A stretch of 64,000 bases of DNA from an uncultured Pelagibacteraceae bacterium (GCA_902582235.1 CACHQX010000002.1:62001-126000), one strand, 5' to 3'. Numbered from the stretch's first letter, positions 18,166 through 27,558 are shown. Numbers and translations: made by a program. Notes: generated from the letters alone by a model not told the origin.

Positions 18166-19332
18166 ATGCAAATTCCAAAAAGTTTTTTAGGTTTTAAAAG
18201 AGAAAATGGGAGAGCAGGAACAAGAAATCATGTGATTATTCTTCCAGTAGATGATATTTCAAATGCATGTGCTGAAGCAGTTGCTAATAATATTAAGGGG
18301 ACAATTGCACTTCCACATTCATATGGCAGATTACAGTTTGGAGCAGACTTAGAGCTTCACTTTAGGACAATGATCGGAACAGGAAGAAATCCAAATGTAG
18401 CTGCAGTAATTGTAATTGGTATTGAGCCTAAATGGACAAAAAGAATTGTTGATGCGATTGCTAAGACTGGAAAGCCAGTTGAAGGTTTTAGTATAGAGGG
18501 TGTTGGGGATATCGACACAATTGCAAAAGTTTCAAAAAAAGCTCAAGAATTTTCTATGTGGGCATCTGAAAAACAAAGAGAAGAATGTCCCATAAGTGAT
18601 TTATGGATATCAGTTAAATGTGGAGAGTCTGATACAACATCAGGTCTTGCATCTAATCCTACAGTTGGGAACTTGATGGATAAACTCGAGCCACTTGGAG
18701 TACACTTATGTTTTGGAGAAACATCAGAATTAACTGGAGCCGAAACTGTATGTGCAAAAAGAGGAAAAACAAAAGAAGCTCAAGATAAATTTATGAAAAC
18801 TTGGAGTTCATACAACGATTTTATATTAAAGGAAGCAACAAATGATTTATCAGAAAGTCAACCAACAGCTGGAAATATTGCAGGAGGACTCACAACAATT
18901 GAAGAAAAGGCTTTTGGAAATTTTCAAAAAATAGGTTCTAGAAAATTTATAGACGTACTCGAACCAGCTGAAGAACCAACCAAAGGAAAAGGGTTATATT
19001 TTATGGACACCTCATCAGCTGCTGCTGAATGTGTAACTCTTCAAGCTGCTGGAGGTTTTAACATTCATTTATTTCCAACTGGTCAAGGAAATATAATTGG
19101 TAATCCCATTGAGCCTGTGATTAAGCTTACAGCTAATCCGTTAACTGCGAAAACTATGAGTGAGCATATAGATGTTGATGTTTCAAAAATATTATCAAGA
19201 GAAATGAATCTTGATCAGGCTGGTGATGAATTGATTAAATCTACTATTAAAGTTGCAAATGGAAGACTAACTTGCGCTGAAGCACTAGGCCATAAAGAAT
19301 TTGTGATGACTAAGTTGTACAGAAGTGCCTAA
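18166..19332 (+). CDS. suyB: (2R)-sulfolactate sulfo-lyase large subunit (UxaA C-terminal family)
   Basis: A 388-residue UxaA-family protein: [21 protein letters not shown] at the start, [18 protein letters not shown] near 160-177 and the C-terminal [20 protein letters not shown]. Length and split from the small subunit fit SuyB rather than a fused altronate dehydratase. The reaction is loss of sulfite from (2R)-sulfolactate with pyruvate formed. It is coupled to suyA by a one-base gap. Confidence 0.8.
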   Translation: MQIPKSFLGFKRENGRAGTRNHVIILPVDDISNACAEAVANNIKGTIALPHSYGRLQFGADLELHFRTMIGTGRNPNVAAVIVIGIEPKWTKRIVDAIAKTGKPVEGFSIEGVGDIDTIAKVSKKAQEFSMWASEKQREECPISDLWISVKCGESDTTSGLASNPTVGNLMDKLEPLGVHLCFGETSELTGAETVCAKRGKTKEAQDKFMKTWSSYNDFILKEATNDLSESQPTAGNIAGGLTTIEEKAFGNFQKIGSRKFIDVLEPAEEPTKGKGLYFMDTSSAAAECVTLQAAGGFNIHLFPTGQGNIIGNPIEPVIKLTANPLTAKTMSEHIDVDVSKILSREMNLDQAGDELIKSTIKVANGRLTCAEALGHKEFVMTKLYRSA

Positions 19333-19701
19333 TTAAATTACAGAATTTATAGCTTTATAAATTTTATCTTTAGTTAACTCGCCCAAACTTCGATAGACTT
19401 CTTTATTGTTTTTATAAATTACAAGCGTAGTTTGGAATTGAATGTTCAGTTGTTTGGCAATTTCCCTATTTGTAACATCAAATGTAAGATAAATTAAATT
19501 ATCAAAATCTTTTTCAACATCTTTTAATGCCTTCATTTGACTAGCACATGATGTGCAATATTTAATCCATGAACTTACAATTACAGTCTTTCCGTCTGAC
19601 TGAGCTTTATTAAAAATATCATTATCAAATGTTGTTTGTTTATCAGCTACAGCTAAATTGAAAGGTAATATAATTAATAATAAGACAAATAATTTTTTCA
19701 T
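19333..19701 (-). CDS. Periplasmic thioredoxin-like protein
   Basis: The 122-residue product has a Sec signal peptide (cleavage near AVA-D20) and a thioredoxin fold with a CTSC active site (WIKYCTSCASQM) and a cis-Pro-like TTLVIY stretch. This resembles the C-terminal domain of DsbD-type proteins. It abuts suyB tail to tail and lies 35 bases after the TSUP exporter gene. It may keep cysteine thiols reduced at the outer face during sulfur metabolism; that role is inferred from position. Confidence 0.7.
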   Translation of the reverse strand: MKKLFVLLLIILPFNLAVADKQTTFDNDIFNKAQSDGKTVIVSSWIKYCTSCASQMKALKDVEKDFDNLIYLTFDVTNREIAKQLNIQFQTTLVIYKNNKEVYRSLGELTKDKIYKAINSVI

Positions 19702-19736
19702 TTTGCGTACATTATAATCAATTTTATAAAATTAAA

Positions 19737-20834
19737 CTACTTTTGTGAAGCAGGTGGAGCTGTGTATACAAACTTCTTTTTAAGATTTGATAAAAACCTT
19801 CTCAAAATTGCCGCACCAACACCCAACACAAGGGCTAAAACAATTGAGAACAATCCATAAAGAACTGGAACATTTTTAGATAAGTCTCTTACAAATTGGG
19901 AGATTGGTCCTAATGTTTTAGATCCGTTATTTGATGTCTGTTTAATTACCTCTTCTACAAAGAAAGTATCGTATGCTATCGCTATCCCAACTAACAACAA
20001 AAGCATTGCTAAAATAGTTTTAAACTGAGAGCTATCAACTTTTTCACCAATCTTCTGACCTATTTGAACCCCAAGTATAGAACCTAAAATTAAAACTGTT
20101 ACTAATATTAAGTCAATCGTACCGTAATTAAACGCATGCAGGATAGTAACTATTGCACTTATAAATATTGTTACAAATAAAGAAGTTCCAGGAATTAATT
20201 TAGTGGGCATTCCTATAATATAAATCATCGCAGGAACAAGTATAAAAGCTCCACCAACACCAAGTATAGCTGCTATGTAACCCACAATAAATCCCATGAT
20301 AATTGGAGTAAAAGCACTTTCATAAAGTTTAGATTTTTTAAACCTCATTCTAAAAGGCAAACCTTGTAACCAATTATGATCGTGTAATTTTTTTTTAACA
20401 ATAATTTTTTTTCGGGCTCTGTCTATTTCGGTAACACCTTGAACTAACATCATTGTTCCAATGATTGCTAAGATGTACATGTATGCTAATGAAATTACGA
20501 TATTTATTTTTCCAATGTCTTGAAAATAGGTAAAAGTTAAAATACCTAGGATAGTTCCCATAGCGCCACCAACTACAATCATTAAACCCATTTTGTAATC
20601 AAGAGTACCTTTCAAATAATGCGTTGTAGATCCTGATATAGATGTACCTAAAATATTATTAGCCTCATTTGGCACTGCATAAGCTGGTGGAATTCCTAAA
20701 AAAATTAAGAAAGGGGTCATTAAAAAACCACCACCAACACCAAATAAACCTGATAAAATTCCAACAACTAAACTTAAAAAAAAGATAAAAGGTAAGCTTA
20801 CATTTACTTCTGCAATAGGAAGAAAGAAATCCAT
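19737..20834 (-). CDS. TSUP (TauE/SafE) family sulfite/organosulfonate exporter
   Basis: A 365-residue inner-membrane protein with at least eight hydrophobic helices and the two TSUP repeats, each starting with a Gly-rich GVGGGFLMTP or GVGGAFILVPAM motif. A cytoplasmic loop sits near 135-165. TSUP carriers export sulfite, sulfoacetate or related anions. Placement between suyAB and apr genes argues for sulfite export as an overflow valve. Confidence 0.8.
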   Translation of the reverse strand: MDFFLPIAEVNVSLPFIFFLSLVVGILSGLFGVGGGFLMTPFLIFLGIPPAYAVPNEANNILGTSISGSTTHYLKGTLDYKMGLMIVVGGAMGTILGILTFTYFQDIGKINIVISLAYMYILAIIGTMMLVQGVTEIDRARKKIIVKKKLHDHNWLQGLPFRMRFKKSKLYESAFTPIIMGFIVGYIAAILGVGGAFILVPAMIYIIGMPTKLIPGTSLFVTIFISAIVTILHAFNYGTIDLILVTVLILGSILGVQIGQKIGEKVDSSQFKTILAMLLLLVGIAIAYDTFFVEEVIKQTSNNGSKTLGPISQFVRDLSKNVPVLYGLFSIVLALVLGVGAAILRRFLSNLKKKFVYTAPPASQK

Positions 20835-20880
20835 TAGGATTAATTATTCCTCAAAATTATTAAAGTCAACTGTTTGATAT

Positions 20881-21030
20881 TTAGAATCCAAAAAAAGTAC
20901 TAGATAACATTACTACCCAGTATGCTGCTAAACCTATATAAAGAGCAATTTTAGTATTTAAATTTGATATAATTTTTAAGTTAAATATGTGCTTGAAGGA
21001 GTTTGTGTGTTTTTGAAAATATTCAAGCAT
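20881..21030 (-). CDS. 49-residue single-helix membrane protein in the apr operon
   Basis: ATG at 21030 to TAA at 20881-20883. A basic, His-containing N terminus (MLEYFQKHTNSFKHIFNLK) is followed by one membrane helix (about 30-47, IALYIGLAAYWVVML) ending STFFGF. It lies between the TSUP exporter and the 116-residue protein, all leftward after aprA. I recognise no family. The helix-bearing reading frame and operon position support a real gene. Confidence 0.55.
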   Translation of the reverse strand: MLEYFQKHTNSFKHIFNLKIISNLNTKIALYIGLAAYWVVMLSSTFFGF

Positions 21031-21072
21031 ACTCACCAAGTACACCTTAATAAGGATCTTTGCAAGAATTTT

Positions 21073-21423
21073 TTAAAAAATAGTTGCTCCAAATACCTTC
21101 ACTGCACCGCCCTCTTCTCCAAGAACAAGTCTTCCTAAGAACTCACCCTCTTCTGTAGTACTTGTCTGTTTAAACAATACCGTTACGTGCATCCCTCGTC
21201 TTAAACAACCAAAAGCCTGGAAATTATCGGTCAAACTTGAGATCAATTTATTGCTAGCCCATTGCTTACCTAGCTCAACCTCATTTGCTCCATAGAGCAT
21301 TTGTGAAGAAAAATCCCTGGTAAAACCTCCATAATCTTTCATATTTGAGGACTTAATAAGATTTGACCATATTGGATTAGCCAATTTTATAATTTCATCA
21401 TCAGTCTTTGATGTGAAGCTCAT
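21073..21423 (-). CDS. Unknown 116-residue protein encoded directly after aprA
   Basis: A soluble 116-residue protein without signal peptide or obvious metal motif. The start MSFTSKTDDEIIKLANPIW and later ATIF end give a predicted alpha/beta fold resembling NTF2/SnoaL-like cone domains (helices, then strands in MHVTVLFKQ, GEFLGRLVL and AVKVFGATIF). It is 15 bases downstream of aprA, so it is probably made with the reductase. It could bind or tune Apr or a sulfur intermediate; no function is assigned. Confidence 0.65.
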   Translation of the reverse strand: MSFTSKTDDEIIKLANPIWSNLIKSSNMKDYGGFTRDFSSQMLYGANEVELGKQWASNKLISSLTDNFQAFGCLRRGMHVTVLFKQTSTTEEGEFLGRLVLGEEGGAVKVFGATIF

Positions 21424-21438
21424 ATTTTTGAAGTCCTT

Positions 21439-23298
21439 TTAAGATGCCTTTTTTTTCTCTTTATCGTCTACTATGTGATAAACAGGTTTTTTTTCCATTG
21501 TGAACTTACCTGTTTCAGGATCTCTTCTTGATACTGTCAAACAATGCCAATTTTCATCATCTAATTTCATATGATCGCCTCTATAATAGTATCCTGGCCA
21601 ACGAGTTTCTTCTCTAAATAAAGTATGTTCGGTAACACATTGAGATGTTAAAGCTCTATGTTTCAGCTCCCAGGCTCGCATTAACTGGTGATAGTCCTCA
21701 GCTCCTACGTTTTCTAAGTCTTCTTGAAGCCAATCTAATAATTCTAAACCTTTTTTAAGAAGATTATCATTTGTCATATAATTGTTAGTGATACCACCAC
21801 AATATTCATCCATGATTTTTTGAAGTCTTTGTAGGCCTTGTATAGGTGAAATATAACTTGGTGAAACAGTTCCTCCAGTTATTTCATTTCTTCCAACTGT
21901 ATAATTTTCTAAAGGTTTGTAAATTACTTCTTTTAAATCGTTGTATTGTTTCTCACTCAACTTAATGTTGTTTGCTTTTTTATCTTCAATATATTTCACA
22001 GCAGCTTTTGCAGCTAGTCTTCCCTCTGTAAAAGAACCTGATGAAAATTTGTGAGCACTTCCTCCAACAGTGTCTCCTGCTCCAAATAAACCTTCTACAG
22101 ACATCATTCTGTTATATCCCCAGAAATAATCATCTGGTGCAATGTCCTCTGGACCACTTACCCATGCTCCTGAACATGTTGCGTGTGAACCCATTACATA
22201 AGGCTCTGAAGTTGTTAATTCTGGATTAGTATACTTTGGATCTATATTTTGTGATGCCCAAACTACAGCTTGACCCACTGTCATACCCAAAAAGTTTTCC
22301 CATCCAACAGTTTCTAAATGAGGATCTTGAAACGCTTCTTTAGTTACCATGTGGATTGGTCCACCACCAGCTGCTACTTCTTGAATGAATGCATGATTTC
22401 TTAAACAAGTTGGAGTTGGATGATGATCTATATATTCACCAACAAGTTTTTTTGTTGCATCGTACCATTTCTTTTCATAATTTTCGCCGTTAGCATTCTG
22501 CGTGTATGTTTTTAAATGTAAAAAATATGCACCAACCGGACCATAACCATCTTTAAATCTGCAAAGCACAATTCTATTTTCCATTTGTGTCATCTTAGCA
22601 CCAGCTGCTATTGGTAATGCGTAAGCAGAGCCGTTACTCCATGGTGCATACCAAGTTCTTCCCATACCTTCACCAACTGCTCTGGGTTTAAATATATGTG
22701 ATGCCCCTCCTGCAGCTATAATTACTGCTTTAGCTTTGAATACATGATAATCACCAGTTCTCATATTAAAACCAACCGCTCCAGCAACTCTATTTTCATT
22801 TTCTTCATCTTTAAGAAGATGCGTAATCATTATTCTATTGTAAATTTTATCAGCTGACTTTTTTGCAGCTTCAGCAACGATCGGCTTATAACTTTCACCG
22901 TGAATCATTATTTGCCACTTACCTTCTCTTTGGTATCTGCCTGTCTCTTTATTCTTCATCATAGGCAATCCCCATTCATCAAACATATGAACAGTTGAGT
23001 CAACGTGTCTTGCCATGTCATAACCTAAATCTTCTCTAACTAATCCCATCAAATCATTTCTAGCGTATCTAACATGATCTTCGGGCTGGTTTTCTCCCCA
23101 CTGCATACCCATGTAACAGTTAATTGCATAAAGTCCTTGAGCTACTGCACCACTTCTATCAATATTTGCTTTTTCAACACAAATGATTTTTAAATTTCTT
23201 CCCCAGTGTCTAGCTTCAAACGTAGCACCAGTTCCAGCCATACCACCGCCAACAACTAGTACATCACAATCTTCAAAGACAGTTTTATTTTTAGGCAT
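21439..23298 (-). CDS. aprA: Adenylylsulfate reductase, alpha subunit
   Basis: A 619-residue FAD flavoprotein: VLVVGGGMAGTGATFEA near residue 14, the covalent-style flavin and AMP-binding blocks, and YYRGDHMKLDDENWHCLTVSRR near the C terminus. It is shorter than a fumarate reductase and matches AprA. In this direction it would oxidise sulfite with AMP to APS, giving electrons to the AprM/quinone side. Its ATG overlaps the aprB stop by one base. The sulfite it uses can come from Xsc and SuyAB next door. Confidence 0.9.
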   Translation of the reverse strand: MPKNKTVFEDCDVLVVGGGMAGTGATFEARHWGRNLKIICVEKANIDRSGAVAQGLYAINCYMGMQWGENQPEDHVRYARNDLMGLVREDLGYDMARHVDSTVHMFDEWGLPMMKNKETGRYQREGKWQIMIHGESYKPIVAEAAKKSADKIYNRIMITHLLKDEENENRVAGAVGFNMRTGDYHVFKAKAVIIAAGGASHIFKPRAVGEGMGRTWYAPWSNGSAYALPIAAGAKMTQMENRIVLCRFKDGYGPVGAYFLHLKTYTQNANGENYEKKWYDATKKLVGEYIDHHPTPTCLRNHAFIQEVAAGGGPIHMVTKEAFQDPHLETVGWENFLGMTVGQAVVWASQNIDPKYTNPELTTSEPYVMGSHATCSGAWVSGPEDIAPDDYFWGYNRMMSVEGLFGAGDTVGGSAHKFSSGSFTEGRLAAKAAVKYIEDKKANNIKLSEKQYNDLKEVIYKPLENYTVGRNEITGGTVSPSYISPIQGLQRLQKIMDEYCGGITNNYMTNDNLLKKGLELLDWLQEDLENVGAEDYHQLMRAWELKHRALTSQCVTEHTLFREETRWPGYYYRGDHMKLDDENWHCLTVSRRDPETGKFTMEKKPVYHIVDDKEKKKAS

Positions 23299-23768
23299 TA
23301 ATAATAAACTCCTTTTTTAAAGGAGTTCTTATCTAAAGTTGGAAGATCTTTATCAGTATTTAAACCGTGAGGTTCGTTATAAAGTATTTGAGAATTAATT
23401 TCTCCTTGATTAGGTTTATCGCCATCAGCAAGTTTTGGGATGAATTTTCCCCAAGGCTTTGTTGTTATCGGAGATACAAAATCTTTTTCTGTTCCATTTC
23501 TAAATTTTATTTTCCAAGAAATCGTTCCTTTTTCTTCTTCTCTTCTTACTCTTACACTGTGACCCATCGGGGCAAAGTCAGCATAGCCTCTTACATCTAT
23601 CGCATGATTAGGGCAGGCTTTAACGCAAGAGTAACATTCCCAACAAAAATTTGGCTCTATGTTTTTTGCTCTTCTAATATTTTTATCTATATGCATGATA
23701 TCTGAAGGACAGATATCTACACAGTGGCCACAACCATCGCACCTAGTCATGTATACAAATGTTGACAT
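23298..23768 (-). CDS. aprB: Adenylylsulfate reductase, beta subunit
   Basis: A 156-residue iron-sulfur protein. Two 4Fe-4S clusters are marked by Cys10, 13, 16, 20 and Cys42, 45, 48, 52 (CDGCGHCVDICP and CWECYSCVKACP). The C-terminal tail (KPWGKFIPK and beyond) is the AprA-wrapping region typical of AprB. It forms the heterodimer with AprA and passes electrons to the membrane. aprM lies 31 bases upstream. Confidence 0.92.
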   Translation of the reverse strand: MSTFVYMTRCDGCGHCVDICPSDIMHIDKNIRRAKNIEPNFCWECYSCVKACPNHAIDVRGYADFAPMGHSVRVRREEEKGTISWKIKFRNGTEKDFVSPITTKPWGKFIPKLADGDKPNQGEINSQILYNEPHGLNTDKDLPTLDKNSFKKGVYY

Positions 23769-23799
23769 TTATTTTATCTCCTTTTTAAATTCTAACATA

Positions 23800-24588
23800 T
23801 TAATAGTGTTTTGGCTCTTCTCTTTTTATGCCAAGTCCAAATTGTTCTGGCGCATCTGCTGGTGGAGGAAGATTGTCTCTTGAACCATCAGCTTCAGCTA
23901 GATTTTTTTGTATCGCTGCTCCAGGTTTGTAAAACATGTGAGCGAACTTAGACCAGTAAACGCCTCCGAATAAAACTATATTTGAAACACCAAAAAGCAC
24001 TAGAAATAAAGTGTCCCATCCAACCATTTGATTAAATTGTAAGTAAGACCAAATTAAACCAAAAGTAGCAGAGGCTAAGAGTGCTAACACAAATAAATCT
24101 GCAGTAATTATTCTAAATACTGAATTTGCTTCAGCCGCAACATCTACTCTTAAAAAAAGCCAAAACCAATATCCACCCAAACAAGTCATTATAGCTCCAA
24201 CATGCCAAAGAATTGGCCAAACGTTTGGAGTTTGAGAATCGGTATAAAAAAATATCATCGCAGCAGAACCAATCCAAAAAAGGATTGTTCCATACATTCC
24301 TAAGACGTGAGCAATTCTTCTTTTGCCCCAGCCGAGTTCAGCTGTAGTTCCGATATCATGGATAATTGTTTTGCCAATAACTGCCAACCTTTCACCTGTT
24401 CCCAACTCTTTTTTGGCTGATTTTTTTGCTTTTTTAGCATTATTGAAAAAATATTTAACATTTTTTTTATGTATCATATCTAATACTGTGCCTAAAATAA
24501 CTAACCCCACCATAATGATCACAAAAGATTGAATTGCCATTATTGGAATTGTTTCGGCCAAAATTGCAAATGGATTGGTTGTAAACAT
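23800..24588 (-). CDS. aprM: Apr membrane anchor protein
   Basis: The 262-residue product has about five to six hydrophobic helices (around 15-38, 90-112, 122-142, 155-180, 190-210) and a soluble C-terminal tail. Gene order aprM-aprB-aprA is that of sulfur-oxidiser type Apr clusters, where AprM is proposed to link the soluble reductase to the quinone pool. No heme-binding pattern is obvious beyond scattered His. It heads the leftward apr operon. Confidence 0.8.
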   Translation of the reverse strand: MFTTNPFAILAETIPIMAIQSFVIIMVGLVILGTVLDMIHKKNVKYFFNNAKKAKKSAKKELGTGERLAVIGKTIIHDIGTTAELGWGKRRIAHVLGMYGTILFWIGSAAMIFFYTDSQTPNVWPILWHVGAIMTCLGGYWFWLFLRVDVAAEANSVFRIITADLFVLALLASATFGLIWSYLQFNQMVGWDTLFLVLFGVSNIVLFGGVYWSKFAHMFYKPGAAIQKNLAEADGSRDNLPPPADAPEQFGLGIKREEPKHY

Positions 24589-24674
24589 ATTTTTATAAAA
24601 ATTTTATTATTACTAGTATACTTAAAAAAATAGTTCAACAGTGATTAAAGCGCACTATTTGCCCAATAAGAACA

Positions 24675-25079
24675 TTATTTTTTAATTTTTCGTGTATAAT
24701 GTTGTTTTGAAGGTATAACGCTTCTAACTCCACCTTGTGGATTATCCACGTCCCCTTTTCTTCTTGGAATCACATGTATATGACAATGAAATATAGATTG
24801 TCCTGCAACTTTTCCAGCATTTGTTCCTATATTAAAACCCTCTACTGATTTATCTTCTTTTACTATTTTTTTTTTTAATTTTTTAATAAGATCATTACAG
24901 GCTAAGATTTCTTTTTCATCTAATTCAAAATAATTTTCTACACACCTCTTTGGAACAACTAATGAGTGTAACTGTGAAACAGGATAACTATCGGAAGAAG
25001 CATATGCGTAATCATTTTCAAATATTAATTCTTTCTGATTAATTTTACAGAATATACAAGGATTGTTTGGATCATTCAT
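24675..25079 (-). CDS. HIT family nucleotide hydrolase (Hint-like)
   Basis: A 134-residue histidine-triad protein with H98-x-H100-x-H102 (FHCHIHVIPRR) and an N-terminal CxxC (Cys8, Cys11) that may bind zinc. Family members hydrolyse adenosine phosphoramidates and similar AMP conjugates. It is the last gene after the pab genes, 5 bases from pabC. Confidence 0.8.
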   Translation of the reverse strand: MNDPNNPCIFCKINQKELIFENDYAYASSDSYPVSQLHSLVVPKRCVENYFELDEKEILACNDLIKKLKKKIVKEDKSVEGFNIGTNAGKVAGQSIFHCHIHVIPRRKGDVDNPQGGVRSVIPSKQHYTRKIKK

Positions 25080-25084
25080 AATGA

Positions 25085-25827
25085 TTAAAAATTTAAATGT
25101 TTGCTCACTTTTTGATATCCGAAATTATTTTTACTCTTCCAATTAATTTGTTTGATATATTTGACAGGTGTAACACCTTTTCCTGAGCCTATTAACATTA
25201 TTTCATCGAATTTTTTCAAATCTCTATAATAAATATCTTTAAATGAAATTTTAATCTTACCTTTTAAATAGTTAATTGTGTTTCCAATATAGCAATTATT
25301 TTTTGGTGAAAAATACTCTCTATTTTTAAAAAATAAAATATTTGAGGTACAAGTTTCTAAAATTTTTCCCTTATAGACTAAAGCTATGTCGGTTTTACTT
25401 GGGTCATATTTATTCAATTCTTTTAAAATTTTTTTTATAATAAAGATTTTTTGTTACGGGATCAATTCTTCTGTAGTTTATTAGTTTAAGTTCAAAATTC
25501 TTTTTAGGTTTTAGTCTTTTACGAATCGAGATTGATACAAAATTTTTTGTTAAAGCAACTCGGAGTAAATGGTCATAATTAATATTTTGATTAATGTTTG
25601 AATGGATTAAATGATTAATATTTTTTTTCAATTTTTTTTGTGTAAATCTTATATCTTTTAAGAGATTTAATTAATCCCTTAAAGTGACTTTTAAACAAAA
25701 TAAGCTTACCAGGTTTTCCTAAAAGTCTTATAGTTGTAAAGACTCCGTGAGATCCCCATAAATCTTTAAATCCTATTTCTTTTTGATTACTTGCTTGATA
25801 AGATTTTTTTAATAAAAAAATTGCCAT
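25085..25827 (-). pseudogene. pabC: 4-amino-4-deoxychorismate lyase (class IV aminotransferase), interrupted by two frameshifts
   Basis: Three overlapping frames (25827-25615, 25631-25410, 25417-25085) together spell one fold-type IV PLP enzyme of about 245 residues: GVFTTIRLLG at the start, a Lys in the DPVTKNLYY segment, GKILETCTSNILFF and the C-terminal GSGKGVTPVKYI. Each break lies at an A8 run in the mRNA (25632-25639 or 25621-25628; 25429-25436), and removing one A at each restores the frame. The gene follows pabA. It may be functional if the runs are sequence errors or are slipped on; otherwise it is decayed. Confidence 0.75.
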
Positions 25828-26347
25828 TTTCAGTTAAGAATGAGTCGGGATGAAATTGAAATCCATAAATTTTATTTAGATTATCCTCAAAAGCCATCGC
25901 TGTGTTAGTTTTTGTACAACGCATTGTAATATTGAGATTTTTTGAAAAATATGGCTCATTTAATTTTAACGAATGATATCTTCCAATATTAAATACCTTA
26001 TTTTTTTTAAAAATTTTGCTTTTTCCATTTACTTTAATTTTTGATTGATACCCATGATAAATTTTATTTTGTTGTCTAATTTTTCCACCTTCGTTATATA
26101 ATATCAACTGAAATCCTAAACATATACCAATCATTTTTTTTTTACCCTTATATTTATTATAAATTTTTGAAGTTTCTGGATAATCTTTTGGAGAACCAGG
26201 GCCTGGAGAAAAAACTATCACATCTGATTTATTTAATAATTTTTTATTTATATCAAAATAATCAGAGCAATGAACTTTATCAAATTGAGAAAATTGATGA
26301 ACCACATTCCATGTAAAAGAATCTTGATGATCAATAATATATATCAT
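25787..26347 (-). CDS. pabA: Aminodeoxychorismate synthase glutaminase component
   Basis: A 186-residue class I glutamine amidotransferase. The oxyanion PGPGSP block, nucleophile elbow IGICLGFQL with its Cys, and GFQFHPDSFLT near the end are visible. The usual HPES is HPDS here, so the catalytic triad Glu is Asp. Gene order with pabB upstream (overlap of 4 bases) and pabC downstream assigns it to p-aminobenzoate for folate; an anthranilate role is the alternative. Confidence 0.75.
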   Translation of the reverse strand: MIYIIDHQDSFTWNVVHQFSQFDKVHCSDYFDINKKLLNKSDVIVFSPGPGSPKDYPETSKIYNKYKGKKKMIGICLGFQLILYNEGGKIRQQNKIYHGYQSKIKVNGKSKIFKKNKVFNIGRYHSLKLNEPYFSKNLNITMRCTKTNTAMAFEDNLNKIYGFQFHPDSFLTENGNFFIKKILSSK

Positions 26348-27558
26348 TTAAATAACTCCAATAATGACTTCGCTTTAATATAATTTTCGCTAAATTCTTT
26401 TTTTGATGAACTATCCAATACAACACCTGAGGCTGCTGATATCTCCGAAACATTTTTGAAATTTAGAATTGATCTTATTATTATGTTAAACCTCATATCC
26501 ATATTAAACTTAATAAATCCGAAACTTCCTGTGAAAATATTTCGTCCCTCTTTTTCTTGACTATTTAATAGTTGGAGTGTTCTTATTTTTGGACAACCTA
26601 TAACAGACCCACCGGGCATCATAGATTTAATAATGTCTTTAAGATTGATATTATTCTTTAATTTACCCTCTATTGTAGATACGTAGTGATACAAATGTTT
26701 ATACTCCTCTACATATTTTTTTTTTTTGATTACTACACTTCCTGGTTTACAAATCTTTGATAAATCGTTTCTCTCCATATCTACAATCATATTATGTTCT
26801 TTTGTCTCTTTGTTGTTATTCTTAAAGAAATTGAGAGCTTTGGATTTGTTTAACTTTTGATTTTTTTTTAGTGTTCCAGCTATTGGTTTCGTTATCACCT
26901 TTAATCCCTTTTTTTCTATTAAAGTTTCAGGAGAGCAACTAACAATAGAGTAATTCTTGTCTCTTATCATAAAGGCCTCTGGAGAGGAGTTTACCTTCAT
27001 TAATTTCCAAAAAAAACTGACCGGATCTATCTCAGATTTATTTTTATATTTTGTGCAAATTTTTATTTGATAAGTCTCACCTGCTCTGATTTTTTTAGAA
27101 AAAAGATTGAAGATTTTTTTGTATTTTTCAAAGTTAATATTTACCTTAAATGGTTTTAATATTTTGGTTTGATTAAAGTGGTATTTAAAACTCTGTTTCT
27201 TTAATGTTGAAGATATCTTAATTTTTTTTGATAAAGTAATTATAGTTTCTGGCTTATAGAAAAGACCTTTATAAAATCCATTCTTTTTTTGATTATTAAT
27301 TCTAATATTAAGCAAGTTGCATAATATTTCGTAACCAAAAAAACCTACATAGAGATCTTGCTCTCTTTTAAATTTTTTTTTTGTTATATTGTTTAAAAAT
27401 TTTTCTATGTTTGAGTTGTTAAGTGCTATTCTCTTTGAAAAATCTGTAAATACCTTATATCCCTCTTTATATCTATAGATGATCATAGGTTTATCTGATT
27501 GATATAATTTCTCCAGATAAGGACTAAAATTTGATTTATGCTTTTTGTAATCTATCAA
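26344..27558 (-). CDS. pabB: Aminodeoxychorismate synthase component I (chorismate-binding)
   Basis: A 404-residue chorismate-binding enzyme with the C-terminal PGGSVIGCPKIRTLQLL and FTGSFGFIKF blocks and the KPIAGTLKKN motif. E. coli PabB has Lys in PIKGT; this protein has Ala as in TrpE, so the motif alone does not separate PabB from anthranilate synthase. The neighbouring class IV lyase favours PabB. The start overlaps the MFS gene by 23 bases; a later start is possible. Confidence 0.7.
   Translation of the reverse strand: MIDYKKHKSNFSPYLEKLYQSDKPMIIYRYKEGYKVFTDFSKRIALNNSNIEKFLNNITKKKFKREQDLYVGFFGYEILCNLLNIRINNQKKNGFYKGLFYKPETIITLSKKIKISSTLKKQSFKYHFNQTKILKPFKVNINFEKYKKIFNLFSKKIRAGETYQIKICTKYKNKSEIDPVSFFWKLMKVNSSPEAFMIRDKNYSIVSCSPETLIEKKGLKVITKPIAGTLKKNQKLNKSKALNFFKNNNKETKEHNMIVDMERNDLSKICKPGSVVIKKKKYVEEYKHLYHYVSTIEGKLKNNINLKDIIKSMMPGGSVIGCPKIRTLQLLNSQEKEGRNIFTGSFGFIKFNMDMRFNIIIRSILNFKNVSEISAASGVVLDSSSKKEFSENYIKAKSLLELFK

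Noticed and set aside
21040-21085. Palindromes CCTTA-A-TAAGG and ATTTTTTAAAAAAT
   Set aside because: Short and AT-only or near so; likely chance in this base composition, no clear terminator tail.
25085-25827. Three separate small genes instead of one split pabC
   Set aside because: The frames join to one continuous family alignment and lack own ribosome sites.
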